Shown here one piece after another: positions 51,039 to 59,738 of a stretch of DNA of 64,000 nt; position 1 is the first letter of the stretch; each line of letters starts with the position of its first letter. The notes under the pieces are model-generated. The model was given only the letters and a program-made list of their open reading frames with translations, did not search any database and was not told the origin of the DNA. Made by a program: the position numbers and the translations under genes. Source of the stretch: Pseudomonas guariconensis (GTDB taxonomy: Bacteria > Pseudomonadota > Gammaproteobacteria > Pseudomonadales > Pseudomonadaceae); assembly GCF_015680235.1 (NCBI RefSeq), contig NZ_JADLJL010000002.1, positions 62,001 to 126,000 of the forward strand. Direction: 5' to 3'.

Positions 51039-51713
51039 ATGGCGCGCGGATCACACATGGCCCAGCGATACGGCGGCGAGCAGGGCGGCTTCGCTGAGGC
51101 AATTCGGGCGTTCGCCGAGCAGGCAGAGCACGCCCTGGACGCCACCTTCCGCGAGATTGTGATCGAGATCGGCAGCAGCGTGATACGCATGTCGCCGGTC
51201 GGCAATCCGGAGCTGTGGGCGGCCAACGTCGCTCACCGGGCCAAGGCAACCAAGGCTGCCGACGACTACGACTTCAAGGTCGCTGTGCGCAACACACTGA
51301 TCAACCTGAACCAGGACAACTTCACCAAGGCCGGAAATCTTCGCAAAGGCGTGAAGTACGCCAAGCCCCTCACCAAGACCGAGCGCGAGCAGAACTTCGC
51401 CACCAATGGCCTCGTAGCGGGCCAGGGCTATGTCGGCGGTCGGTTCCGGGGTAACTGGCAGTTCTCCATCGATTCGCCGGCGACCGAAGAGCTCGACCGC
51501 ATCGACCCGTCGGGCAGTGAAGCCATTGCCGCGCTCATCACCCAGGTGCAGGCGCTCACCATCGGGCAGACGGCCTACATCGTGAACAACCTGGCGTATG
51601 CGGTCCCGCTCGAGTACGGCCACTCAACCCAGGCGCCGGCCGGCATGGTCCGGGTCACCCTGGCCAACTTCCAGCGCATTGTCGACGAAGCCATCAGGAA
51701 CAACAGCGTATGA
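51039..51713 (+). CDS. HK97 gp10-like neck/tail completion protein
   Basis: The 224-residue protein has a central MSPVGNPELW motif and GNWQFSIDSP, both typical of tail completion proteins, and ends in HSTQAPAGMVRVTLANFQRI. It should join head and tail. The last codons overlap the next ATG. Confidence 0.78.
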   Translation: MARGSHMAQRYGGEQGGFAEAIRAFAEQAEHALDATFREIVIEIGSSVIRMSPVGNPELWAANVAHRAKATKAADDYDFKVAVRNTLINLNQDNFTKAGNLRKGVKYAKPLTKTEREQNFATNGLVAGQGYVGGRFRGNWQFSIDSPATEELDRIDPSGSEAIAALITQVQALTIGQTAYIVNNLAYAVPLEYGHSTQAPAGMVRVTLANFQRIVDEAIRNNSV

Positions 51714-52138
51714 GCCAAGCAAAGGCCCGCCAGGCCATCGAGATCAAGCTGATGGCCTGGGCCACAGCGCGCCCGATCCGGGTGGCCAACTTCGAGCAGG
51801 GCTTCGAGGCCCAGCCGGGCGAGACCTACCTACAGGCGTTCCAGCTGCCGGCTAGCACAACTTGCCGCTACCTGGGCGGTGATGCCTACGAGTACATCGG
51901 CGTGTATCAGGTAAGCATCGTTTGCCCGGCTGGCCAGCCTCTGGTAATCGCCGAGACGCTGGTTGACGAGCTTTCGAGCCTCTTCCGGGTGGATTCGGAA
52001 CTCAGCCGCAACGGATTCGAGGGCCTAGTCACCGAACCAGTCGACCAGGGCCCAACCATCACCGAGTCGGCGACCTACACGGTCCCGGCCAGCTTCACCT
52101 ACCGCGGAGTCGCGGACCAACAGACCGTTGGGGTATAG
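51710..52138 (+). CDS. Tail terminator (DUF4128-like)
   Basis: The 142-residue protein starts MSQAKARQAIEIKLMAWATA and has a C-terminal PTITESATYTVPASFTYRGV. The pattern corresponds to DUF4128 and gpU-like tail terminators, which cap the tail tube. ATGA overlap with the gp10-like gene. Confidence 0.75.
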   Translation: MSQAKARQAIEIKLMAWATARPIRVANFEQGFEAQPGETYLQAFQLPASTTCRYLGGDAYEYIGVYQVSIVCPAGQPLVIAETLVDELSSLFRVDSELSRNGFEGLVTEPVDQGPTITESATYTVPASFTYRGVADQQTVGV

Positions 52139-52149
52139 CAGGAGAAACC

Positions 52150-52353
52150 ATGGATATTCGTGATCTGCCTGGACGAAAGCGCGCATTGGAACACTCCATT
52201 CGCGAGTCCATTCGCTCTGAGATAGAGCTGTTCCGCAGCGAGACGGGCATCGATGTCGCCGCTATCGATGTGAGCGTGTTCCGTGCTCACGCAGTAGACG
52301 AAGAAGCACCGCCGAGGTCCATTGGCACCGTAAACGTAACGCTCGACCTCTGA
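52150..52353 (+). CDS. Small tail-region protein, 67 residues
   Basis: MDIRDLPGRKRALEHSIRES with an N-terminal helix and a C-terminal strand IGTVNVTLDL. AGGAG stands before the ATG. No family recognised. It is closed by a terminator, so it may be a moron or regulatory small gene. Confidence 0.6.
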   Translation: MDIRDLPGRKRALEHSIRESIRSEIELFRSETGIDVAAIDVSVFRAHAVDEEAPPRSIGTVNVTLDL

Positions 52354-52370
52354 GGGTCGCCAACTCAACC

Positions 52371-52394
52371 AGCCCGCCGCGTGCGGGCTTTTTC
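52371..52394 (+). terminator. Terminator before the tail tube gene
   Basis: AGCCCGC (52371-52377) and GCGGGCT (52383-52389) with T5. Its position suggests internal regulation of tail genes or a past insertion. Confidence 0.8.
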
Positions 52395-52418
52395 GTTTCT
52401 ACCCAAGAGGAAAACACC

Positions 52419-53075
52419 ATGGCCGCACGCTTCCCGCTGCCGAACGGGGCTATCGTTGAGATCGCCGCTACCCTGGGGACCGCAATTCCATTCACCGCAA
52501 TCACCAACGCTGCGCCGCCAGTGCTCAGCGCTGTAGGCCACGACCTGACCGCTGACGATGTGGTGCTGATCGACTCCGGCTGGGCCAAGCTCACCGATCG
52601 AGCCGCGCGCGTGGTAAACCCCCTGACGGACAGCTTCGGACTGGGCGGCATCAGCACCTCCAGCGCTGAGATCTTCACCCCTGGCGCAGGCCTGGGCTCT
52701 GTGATCCCGGTCACCGACTGGGTGCAGATCTCGAAAGTGACCGGCTTCACTCCATCTGGCAGTGAGCAGCAGTTCGCCACTGTCGGCTATCTGGAAGACG
52801 ATGACGATCGCCAGTTCCCGACCAACCGCAACCCGCTGAATCTTGCCATTGTGGTCGAGGACCAGCCGGCGGCTGCCTATGTTGGCGCCGTCGAAGGGTT
52901 CGACGAGTCAAAGGAGCTGACCGTGGTCCGCCTGAAGCTACGCAACGGCGACCAGATCCTCTACCCGGGCTACGTCAGCATCACTACCACTCCGACCATG
53001 GAGCGGAACAACATCATGACCCGCACCATCAGTGTCGGTCTGTCCGGTCGCCCTCTGCGTTACCTGGCCGCCTAA
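52419..53075 (+). CDS. Major tail (tube) protein
   Basis: The 218-residue protein is beta-rich with start MAARFPLPNGAIVEIAATLG and blocks FTPSGSEQQFATVGYLEDDD and TTTPTMERNNIMTRTISVGL, as in lambdoid tail tube proteins (gpV-like). AGAGGAAA ribosome site. Confidence 0.82.
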   Translation: MAARFPLPNGAIVEIAATLGTAIPFTAITNAAPPVLSAVGHDLTADDVVLIDSGWAKLTDRAARVVNPLTDSFGLGGISTSSAEIFTPGAGLGSVIPVTDWVQISKVTGFTPSGSEQQFATVGYLEDDDDRQFPTNRNPLNLAIVVEDQPAAAYVGAVEGFDESKELTVVRLKLRNGDQILYPGYVSITTTPTMERNNIMTRTISVGLSGRPLRYLAA

Positions 53076-53084
53076 GGAGCCGAT

Positions 53085-53468
53085 ATGCCGAAGATCAAGA
53101 TCGCGCAGAACCCCACGTTCACCGCCGAGGTGAAGATCCCGCGCGTGGGCGGCGACCCGGTGGCGGTGGAGTTCACATTCCGCTACTTCGATCGCACCGC
53201 CCTGGCCAAACTTTACGACGGCTGGAACCAGGCCTTCGAAGAACACGCCGAGAAGTGCAAGGCCGAAGGCGCGAGCCTCGAGCAGTTCACATCCGGCCAG
53301 GTTCAACTGCAGGCCGAGCAGATCAAGGCCGTCACCGCCGGCTGGGGCTTCGACGACAAGTTCACCGACCAAGCAATCCACGATCTGGTGACCACCTGTG
53401 TCGGCGCGCCGCAAGCCGTTCTCGACGCCTACCAGGAAGCCTACAACCCGGCACGCCTGGGAAACTGA
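53085..53468 (+). CDS. Tail assembly chaperone, short form (gpG-like)
   Basis: Helps load the tape measure during tail assembly. The 127-residue protein ends NPARLGN directly after the slippery heptamer GGGAAAC (53459-53465) and stop TGA. The core is FRYFDRTALAKLYDGWNQAF and GFDDKFTDQAIHDLVTTC, typical for this family. TAAGGAG ribosome site. Confidence 0.85.
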   Translation: MPKIKIAQNPTFTAEVKIPRVGGDPVAVEFTFRYFDRTALAKLYDGWNQAFEEHAEKCKAEGASLEQFTSGQVQLQAEQIKAVTAGWGFDDKFTDQAIHDLVTTCVGAPQAVLDAYQEAYNPARLGN

Positions 53469-53782
53469 AGGCGGCGGCGCGGGCCCTGTACGAGTCGGGC
53501 CCGTCCGCCGAGCAGTTGGCCTTCCTTGGGCTCACCTTGGAGGACATCGAAGTCGAGGACGTGGAAGTCTGGCCAGATGTGTGGCCGGCCTTCTGCTTGT
53601 TTGAGGCTTTGGGTACTCAATGGCGGCTTGGCCCCGGCGGGCCTTCAGGTCTCGACTACACGGCCATCCCAGGCACCGCCAAGATGATCGGGATCAAGCG
53701 CAGAGGTCTTGAAGAGGCGTTTCCCGATCTGCGCGTTATGGAAAATGAGGCCCTAGCCGTGATGGCTGAGGCTGCGAAGTAG
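53085..53782 (+). CDS. Tail assembly chaperone, frameshifted long form (gpGT-like)
   Basis: A -1 slip at GGGAAAC joins bases 53085-53465 to 53465-53782 and gives a 232-residue product. The extension GKLKAAARALYESGPSAEQL continues to EAFPDLRVMENEALAVMAEA and matches the DUF1799-type T domain with the conserved WPAFCLFEALGTQWR part. The T part has no ribosome site or start of its own at the junction, which supports the fusion as in lambda. Confidence 0.8.
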
Positions 53783-53839
53783 GGCAACAACTAACGCGGA
53801 AAGGCCGCAGGAGAAATCATGAGCTCAGCCAAAAATTGT

Positions 53840-53869
53840 TTCCCGGGCCACGAAGACGCCGGGAAACTC
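53840..53869 (-). terminator. Terminator of the leftward small gene
   Basis: GTTTCCCGG (53840-53848) and CCGGGAAAC (53861-53869) form the stem; reading leftward AATTTTT follows. It suits the gene ending at 53880. Confidence 0.6.
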
Positions 53870-53879
53870 CTGTCGTGGG

Positions 53880-54125
53880 TTACACGTCAGATTTTGAACT
53901 CCGCTCTGGGAAAAGACCTTGAATCAAAGATTCGAGAGGCAAGTGATGCGCGGACCGATCCTTGATGATGGATTTGTCGGCTGGCATGGCGGCGATCAGA
54001 GTTTTCGCTGTGTCTTCAATCTTGCTGCGCAGCGAAGGGTCCAGAGTTGCGAGGGATGTGCCGATTACCTGAAGTGCAGCGCATACGCCGAGCTCGAAGG
54101 GAGTGATTACGCGTTGTTCGCTCAT
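53880..54125 (-). CDS. Small leftward cargo gene, 81 residues
   Basis: Runs against the tail genes: MSEQRVITPFELGVCAALQV with a perfect AGGAGG site before the ATG. The sequence is helical (SLRSKIEDTAKTLIAAMPAD). Its own terminator follows. Unrecognised; likely a moron expressed in the lysogen. Confidence 0.7.
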   Translation of the reverse strand: MSEQRVITPFELGVCAALQVIGTSLATLDPSLRSKIEDTAKTLIAAMPADKSIIKDRSAHHLPLESLIQGLFPERSSKSDV

Positions 54126-54370
54126 GTTGATCCTCCTGGATCATTAATACCCCAGTCCATGGGCTTTCCGGCAGCGGACCGGGGCGGTTCGTTGGGAGGC
54201 ACAACGCTACTACGGCCCGGACAAGCCCGCGTACTGTATTTCCGTCCATGGTGGATGGGTGGACAGTCTGACCGCTCATCGACATCAACCCAGCGGATGC
54301 CATCGGAATAGTGGCATCGGTGCCTCCAACCCTTTACCATGCTGCCGCCTTTTACCATGGAGCTGGGTTG

Positions 54371-55270
54371 ATGACTGGGTTGGTGCTTGAAGCAAGCCAC
54401 GAGATTTACTTCTCAACAAAGAATGAGATTCCCATCGCCGATGTGGTTACCTCGTTGCTTGCCTTCGAGAGGATCATCAAGCAAAGCCCGCAGGTCCTTT
54501 CCGCTCTGACTGGCGCAGAAATTGACCACATTGAAGTTTTCGTTGAAGAGCTGCACTCTGGTAGCTTGGATGCGAAGTATCTGCTCAAGCTGTTTTTCAA
54601 GGATGAGGAGGAGCTGGAGAAGTTTCTCGGCTCGATTAGGGAAAAACTCAAGGAGCATCCCGTGGTGCGAAACACGCTTCTGACCGCCGTCATCGCGGGA
54701 ATGGTAGGGTACGGCCTATTCGCGGCAGCGAAGATCGTAAACAGCCCGGAAGCCGCCGCCACGATTCAGGCTAACAACAACGTGGTGATCAACATTGGTG
54801 CCGGCGAGGTCAACATGACGCCGGAACAATTCACCGCAGTGGTTCACGCAGCTATAAGGGATAAGAAGGCTCTTGCGAAGGACAGCGTGAGATTCATGGC
54901 TCCCGCTCGCACCGACAAAGAGTCTCAGGTGGTTTTCGACGGGCATGAGCAGATCGTCATCCCCAAGGAGACGGTTCAGGTAGCGCCTTCAAGCGTAGAT
55001 GTTGTGAGGGACCAGATCGAAGATCGCCTTCCCGATGTAGATCTTCACATTCGAGCTACCAACCTGGACAGCAAAACCAGTGGCTGGGGTGGGCTAATCC
55101 CTGGCGTGGTTGATCGTCGCATCCCGATCGAGCTTGCCGAAGACATTGATCCGAAAGATGTGGCCGGAAAGTTCAAGCTCAGAGCTGACGTTGTTGTGAT
55201 CTACGAGCCGAAAGGCAAGGCCAAAAAACTAACCCCAGTCAAAATACTGGTGACCGGTTTGGTCGAGTGA
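54371..55270 (+). CDS. Membrane-anchored cargo protein of unknown function
   Basis: From ATG 54371 (GGAG 8 bases upstream) the product has 299 residues. N-terminal soluble part MTGLVLEASHEIYFSTKNEI, one membrane segment NTLLTAVIAGMVGYGLFAAA (about residues 116-135), then a C-terminal domain with beta structure. Nothing matches a family I know. It stands between the tail chaperone and the tape measure gene and is followed by a terminator, so it is cargo. Confidence 0.7.
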   Translation: MTGLVLEASHEIYFSTKNEIPIADVVTSLLAFERIIKQSPQVLSALTGAEIDHIEVFVEELHSGSLDAKYLLKLFFKDEEELEKFLGSIREKLKEHPVVRNTLLTAVIAGMVGYGLFAAAKIVNSPEAAATIQANNNVVINIGAGEVNMTPEQFTAVVHAAIRDKKALAKDSVRFMAPARTDKESQVVFDGHEQIVIPKETVQVAPSSVDVVRDQIEDRLPDVDLHIRATNLDSKTSGWGGLIPGVVDRRIPIELAEDIDPKDVAGKFKLRADVVVIYEPKGKAKKLTPVKILVTGLVE

Positions 55271-55275
55271 CTCGG

Positions 55276-55302
55276 AAGCCCAGCCCCACGCTGGGCTTTT
55301 TG
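55276..55302 (+). terminator. Terminator after the membrane cargo gene
   Basis: AGCCCAGC and GCTGGGCT around 55277-55298 form a stem with T5. Confidence 0.8.
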
Positions 55303-55393
55303 CGTCTGGCGCCGTGCTGATTCCTGCGCGGGTTTTGGCCCTTCCTGCTGATGGTGGTAGATTGCCCTGCATGCAGACAGGGACGCTCTCGAT

Positions 55394-56380
55394 GTGAATC
55401 CGCTAGACCTCCTTCAGCCGTATCTATACGGTCCCGATGACACCATCAGTCATGAGTATGACCCGGCGGCATACAGGCTCACTTTCGAGGATAAGAGGCA
55501 GATCGAGGAAACCATACGGAAGCATGGTGCAGGCGCCCTGCAAAATGTTACCAAGGGCGGGGCGATGCTCTACCTTCGTTCCGCGATGCGATTCGCTGGC
55601 GAAGACGAAGCATATCTTCGATCTTTATTTGATCCAGATACTGTCAGATGGCGCGGCTTAGGTAATGACGCCTCCCGACACCCGCCGATTGTGAACATCC
55701 CTGCTCCTGAAGGCGGGTGGCCGATCAAAGAAGAAAAGGTAGCCATTCCCTACAGCCAGGCTCCGGAAGGGGTAGCCCTGTCGCTGCTGACTAAAGATGG
55801 GTGGTCAGGAGCGCACACTGAGGGCAACACACTCAGGTGTCTTTTCAGGGCAATCCTGCTCCCGTACTTAATCGAAAAAAATCCCTACTATCGAGTTGAC
55901 CCAGTCAACACACCGCTATGCCATGCAATTCATTACTTGATTCCTATGACTGCAATCGGCCTGGATGGAATCCTCGCCAACACGCGAGACGTACCTAGGA
56001 GGCCGATTGATGAAATGCACAAGTTCATCGAGTGGCGCCTCCATCAGCCGATATACGGTGTGCAAGACGATTTCATGAGGATAAGTTCCGCGCACGGCAG
56101 TGTGTGGCCCAAGACGCCAGAGGCAGGTTTTGACGCACTAAAATACCTGTCCGCAGTGCCGTCTCGCTTCTGGCATGATCTTCTGGAAATCTATGCCCGC
56201 TTCGACGGAACCTTAAGTCATGGCTGGCCTGATCTTGAGCTTACAAATGGACGTGAGGTAGAAATGGTTGAGGTCAAGGTCAAGGATCGGCTCACAGCCA
56301 GTCAAAAGCTGACAATGCCGATTCTTATGGCGCTTGGCATCAAGTGTCGGGTGATCCGGTTAATGAACACCAAGAAGTGA
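55394..56380 (+). CDS. Cargo protein with C-terminal PD-(D/E)XK nuclease-like domain
   Basis: The 328-residue protein starts at GTG 55394 (MNPLDLLQPYLYGPDDTISH). The C-terminal 60 residues contain GWPDLELTNGREVEMVEVKV, with the Asp and ExK of VRR-NUC-type nucleases, followed by a helix RLTASQKLTMPILMALGI. The N-terminal 250 residues are unrecognised, with a central hydrophobic helix. Base composition is lower in GC than neighbours. A defence effector is a sensible hypothesis. Confidence 0.7.
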   Translation: MNPLDLLQPYLYGPDDTISHEYDPAAYRLTFEDKRQIEETIRKHGAGALQNVTKGGAMLYLRSAMRFAGEDEAYLRSLFDPDTVRWRGLGNDASRHPPIVNIPAPEGGWPIKEEKVAIPYSQAPEGVALSLLTKDGWSGAHTEGNTLRCLFRAILLPYLIEKNPYYRVDPVNTPLCHAIHYLIPMTAIGLDGILANTRDVPRRPIDEMHKFIEWRLHQPIYGVQDDFMRISSAHGSVWPKTPEAGFDALKYLSAVPSRFWHDLLEIYARFDGTLSHGWPDLELTNGREVEMVEVKVKDRLTASQKLTMPILMALGIKCRVIRLMNTKK

Positions 56381-56394
56381 AGGGCGAGGTAGGG

Positions 56395-56697
56395 ATGCGA
56401 TTTCTTTGGGGAGTGGTTGCGATGATTGTGCTTTCCGGCTGTGGGAAGAGCGACATCGACAGGGCGCGTGAGGCGGTTGCAGAAAAGCTAAATGACCCGG
56501 GGTCGGCTCAGTTCCGCAATGAGCGGAGCGAAAAGGGCGGCTGGGTTTGCGGTGAGGTAAATGGCAAGAATGCGTTCGGTGGCTACATCGGCTTCAAACG
56601 ATATACGGTTACATGGATGCCGGACGGCTCCAATGTTGTAGCCCTGGAAGGGGAAAATGAAACCTCTGTGGACCGCATCAACTGCGGAATCCAATAA
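56395..56697 (+). CDS. Small cargo lipoprotein
   Basis: The 100-residue protein has a lipoprotein signal MRFLWGVVAMIVLSGC with lipobox LSGC (residues 13-16) and no charged sorting residue beyond GKSD; the mature part has Cys in WVCGE and INCGI, a probable disulfide. The compact fold with GYIGFKRYTVTWMPDG resembles small phage exclusion lipoproteins such as Cor or Llp in general build only. GAGG precedes the ATG. Confidence 0.7.
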   Translation: MRFLWGVVAMIVLSGCGKSDIDRAREAVAEKLNDPGSAQFRNERSEKGGWVCGEVNGKNAFGGYIGFKRYTVTWMPDGSNVVALEGENETSVDRINCGIQ

Positions 56698-56714
56698 GAG
56701 CCTGAATCAACCCA

Positions 56715-56738
56715 AGCCCGCCATGTGCGGGCTTTTTT
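56715..56738 (+). terminator. Terminator closing the cargo block
   Basis: AGCCCGC (56715-56721) and GCGGGCT (56726-56732) with T6, almost the same as 52371-52394. Confidence 0.85.
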
Positions 56739-56753
56739 ATGCCCGGAGAAACC

Positions 56754-59555
56754 ATGAGTCAGGGTGATATTGCCGTCCTTGGTATCAAGGTGGAGTCAGG
56801 GGAAGCCGCTACAGCTGCCCAAGACCTCGATAAGCTGGCTCAGGCTGGGGATCGAGCCGAGAAATCTACCGCTGGCGTCAGCACCCAGGCAAAGGCGTCT
56901 GGCGTGTCCATCAAGAGCCTTGCCGCGAGCGGGAAAGAGGCGGAGCAGGCGCTGGATGCATACTCGCGCCAGGCGCAGGCTGCGGGCCTTTCAACGAAGG
57001 CCTATACAGCCGCGCTGCGTGGAGTTCCCGCACAGTTCACAGATATCGTGGTATCCCTGCAGGGTGGGATGAACCCGTTCACCGTCCTGCTGCAGCAGGG
57101 CGGGCAGCTCAAGGACATGTTTGGCGGAATTGGGCCGGCGACACGTGCCCTCGGTGGCTATGTTGCCGGACTGGTTAACCCGTTCACGCTGGCTGCCGCG
57201 GCTGCCGCGACGCTTGGTGTTGGTTACTACAAGGGCAGTCAGGAAGCGGATGAATTCCGAAAGTCCCTAGTGCTCACGGGGAACGCTGCTGGAACCAACG
57301 TTGGCGCCTTGGCAGACCTGTCAAAGCAGATCAGTGTGACGGTTGGAACCACTGGAGCAGCGGCAGAGGTATTGGCTCAGCTCGCAGGCAGCGGGAAGAT
57401 CGCCGGCGATAGCCTGGGCACAGTCGCAACGGCTGCACTCGAAATGAAGGATGCAACCGGAAGAGCAGTTGAGGAGACGGTGGCTGAGTTTGTGGAAATC
57501 GGCAAAGACCCCGTTGATGCCGCTCGCAAGCTTAATGAGCAATACAATTTTTTGACCGCTGCGACCTATTCGCAGATCGTCGCTTTGAAGGAGCAGGGCG
57601 ACACTGTGGGTGCTGCAAAGCTGCTTACCGATACATATGCGGACACGATCAGCTCCCGCTCAAAGGAAATTACTGAGAATCTCGGATACATCGAGCGCGC
57701 CTGGCGTGGCGTATGGAGCATGACCAAAAACGCCGGCGATGCTGTAGCGGAATTTGGTCGAACGCAAGGTATCGCAGGCCAGCTTTCGGATGCTCAACGA
57801 GAGCTTGCCGAGATCGACAAGCGAATGCAAAACCCTATCGCTGCGAGCAGCAAGCGAAACCAGGATGAGCGCGAAATAGCCCAGAGCCGCGTCAAAGCCC
57901 TTCAAGACCAGCTCAGGACACAACAGTCCATTGACCAGGCACAAGAGAACTACCGGAAGCGCCAGCGTGACTCGATCATCGCCATGCACGAGGTGGATAC
58001 TCTCGAAAAGTCCGCCTGGACGAATGCAGAGAAGCGCGCCGACGCTTTGCAAAAATACGAGCGCGCGCTGGAGAAAATTCGCAAAACCGATCCCAATGAC
58101 GCACGGCTCAAGCCGGAGACCATTGCGCGCGTTCGCGCCGACATCGAAGAGCAGTACAAGGATCCCAAGACGGCTTCATCGCCGGTTGACCTCTCCGGCT
58201 TCAACTACCAGAAAAACGCGCTGAGCGCCATCCTGGCCGAGTACAAGAACCACCAGAAGGAGCTGGACGCGGCGCAGAAAGCGGGCTTGATCTCGCAGGA
58301 GTCGTACGCCTCACAGCGTGCCGCGATCATCGAACAGCAGAAGGCCGAGGTCACCAACGCCTACGAGGCAGAAATCAAGGCCCTGGAGGACGCCAAAGGT
58401 CGGAGCAGCACCAACGCCCAGCAGCGCATTCAGCTTGACCAGAAGATCGCCGATGCCCGCGCGGCCATGGTCAAGGCACAGAAGGATGCTGACTCCGAGC
58501 TGGCGGTGCTGGCCACCAACGAGGAAGGCCGGCTCAAGCGCCAAGCTGCTGCAGTCCAGGCCTACACCGATCAGCTTGAGCGTGAGCGTCAGGTTCGGGC
58601 TACGGCAGGTGATCGCGCTGCGGCTGCCCTTGGTATGGGTGATCGGCAGGCGGGGCTCCAGAGAGAGCTTGATGGTGTGTCGGACGAGTTCAACCGCAAG
58701 CGTGAAACTCTGCTGGATCGTCGCCGCACGGCGCCGGACAAGTACAGCGCCGAGGACTACAAGCGCGACCTGGCAATCCTCGAGGAGGCTGAGAACAGGT
58801 ACAGGGAAACTGTGGTGGGCAACTACGACAAGATCTCTGCAGCTCAGGGCGACTGGAGGAACGGCGCTTCATCGGCATTCGCTACCTACCTCGAACAGGC
58901 CCGCGACGTGGCGGGGCAGACGCGCACGCTGTTCAGCAATGCGTTCGGCAACATGGAAGACGCCGTGGTCAACTTCGTGAAGACCGGCAAGTTGTCCTTC
59001 AAGGATTTCGCTGACGGCGTGGTAGAGGATCTGATCCGCATCCAGGTACGCCAGGCCGCGGCCGGCTTCCTTAGTACTGCGTTCGGCTTCATGGGCGGCG
59101 GCGGTTCGTCCGCTGGCGCCGGGACGATGACTGGCTTCAGCGAAACCATCTCTAGATCTGGATTTTCTGGTGGTGGCTACACCGGCGATGGCGGGAAGTT
59201 CGAGCCGAAGGGCGTTGTGCACGGCGGTGAGTTCGTTTTGCGTAAGGAGATCGTGGCTCAGCCCGGCATGCGCAACTACTTAGAGGGCCTGAACCTGAGG
59301 GGATACGCCTCCGGCGGATTCGTGACACCGCGGATCGCCTCGACCGCTACCCAAATGGCTGCCGCCCAGCCCGACACGTCGGCCAGCTCGGTGCCCGGGA
59401 TCGTCCAGCACATTAGCGTCCAAGGCACTGCCGACGACGCCACCCTGGCCCGCATCCAGCAGGCCGCTCAGAAGGGCGCGCAGGACGGCTACAACCTTGT
59501 CCTGCGCGACCTGAAGACCAACGGCCCAGCCCGCCAGCTGATCGCGCGTCGATGA
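56754..59555 (+). CDS. Tail length tape measure protein
   Basis: The 933-residue protein fixes tail length. N-terminal part: MSQGDIAVLGIKVESGEAAT, long helical stretches, then the tape-measure core RGVPAQFTDIVVSLQGGMNP and FTVLLQQGGQLKDMFGGIGP (residues 90-130), with a hydrophobic segment GLVNPFTLAAAAAATLGVGY. A coiled-coil centre follows, then the lambda H-like C-terminal domain TRTLFSNAFGNMEDAVVNFV with the GGEFVLRKE motif. It ends with TLARIQQAAQKGAQDGYNLV, repeated in the next small gene. Confidence 0.95.
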   Translation: MSQGDIAVLGIKVESGEAATAAQDLDKLAQAGDRAEKSTAGVSTQAKASGVSIKSLAASGKEAEQALDAYSRQAQAAGLSTKAYTAALRGVPAQFTDIVVSLQGGMNPFTVLLQQGGQLKDMFGGIGPATRALGGYVAGLVNPFTLAAAAAATLGVGYYKGSQEADEFRKSLVLTGNAAGTNVGALADLSKQISVTVGTTGAAAEVLAQLAGSGKIAGDSLGTVATAALEMKDATGRAVEETVAEFVEIGKDPVDAARKLNEQYNFLTAATYSQIVALKEQGDTVGAAKLLTDTYADTISSRSKEITENLGYIERAWRGVWSMTKNAGDAVAEFGRTQGIAGQLSDAQRELAEIDKRMQNPIAASSKRNQDEREIAQSRVKALQDQLRTQQSIDQAQENYRKRQRDSIIAMHEVDTLEKSAWTNAEKRADALQKYERALEKIRKTDPNDARLKPETIARVRADIEEQYKDPKTASSPVDLSGFNYQKNALSAILAEYKNHQKELDAAQKAGLISQESYASQRAAIIEQQKAEVTNAYEAEIKALEDAKGRSSTNAQQRIQLDQKIADARAAMVKAQKDADSELAVLATNEEGRLKRQAAAVQAYTDQLERERQVRATAGDRAAAALGMGDRQAGLQRELDGVSDEFNRKRETLLDRRRTAPDKYSAEDYKRDLAILEEAENRYRETVVGNYDKISAAQGDWRNGASSAFATYLEQARDVAGQTRTLFSNAFGNMEDAVVNFVKTGKLSFKDFADGVVEDLIRIQVRQAAAGFLSTAFGFMGGGGSSAGAGTMTGFSETISRSGFSGGGYTGDGGKFEPKGVVHGGEFVLRKEIVAQPGMRNYLEGLNLRGYASGGFVTPRIASTATQMAAAQPDTSASSVPGIVQHISVQGTADDATLARIQQAAQKGAQDGYNLVLRDLKTNGPARQLIARR

Positions 59556-59571
59556 TCCATAGGAGCTGAAA

Positions 59572-59700
59572 ATGTCGAATCAGAAAACGCCTCAGCCAGA
59601 TGATTTCATGACCCGAATCCAGAAAGCCGCACGGCGGGGAGCCGAGGAGGGATACCGCCTGGTGCTGGCAGATCTGAAATCGAGAAAGCCCGCGCGGTAA
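59572..59700 (+). CDS. Small gene copied from the tape measure C-terminus
   Basis: The 42-residue product MSNQKTPQPDDFMTRIQKAA, RRGAEEGYRLVLADLKSRKP, AR matches the last 40 residues of the tape measure protein (DDATLARIQQAAQKGAQDGY, then NLVLRDLKTNGPARQ). AGGAG precedes the ATG by 7 bases. It looks like a tandem duplication that became a separate gene; a role in tail tip assembly is possible. Confidence 0.65.
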   Translation: MSNQKTPQPDDFMTRIQKAARRGAEEGYRLVLADLKSRKPAR

Positions 59701-59738
59701 CCGCCGCGCAAGGAAGACCAGTCACTAGGAGTTACCGC

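Noticed and set aside
53819-53965. 48-codon rightward frame after the tail chaperone with AGGAG before its ATG
   Set aside because: It runs through a terminator hairpin and overlaps the convincing leftward gene at 53880-54125 by 86 bp. It could be real but the support is weaker than for its neighbour.
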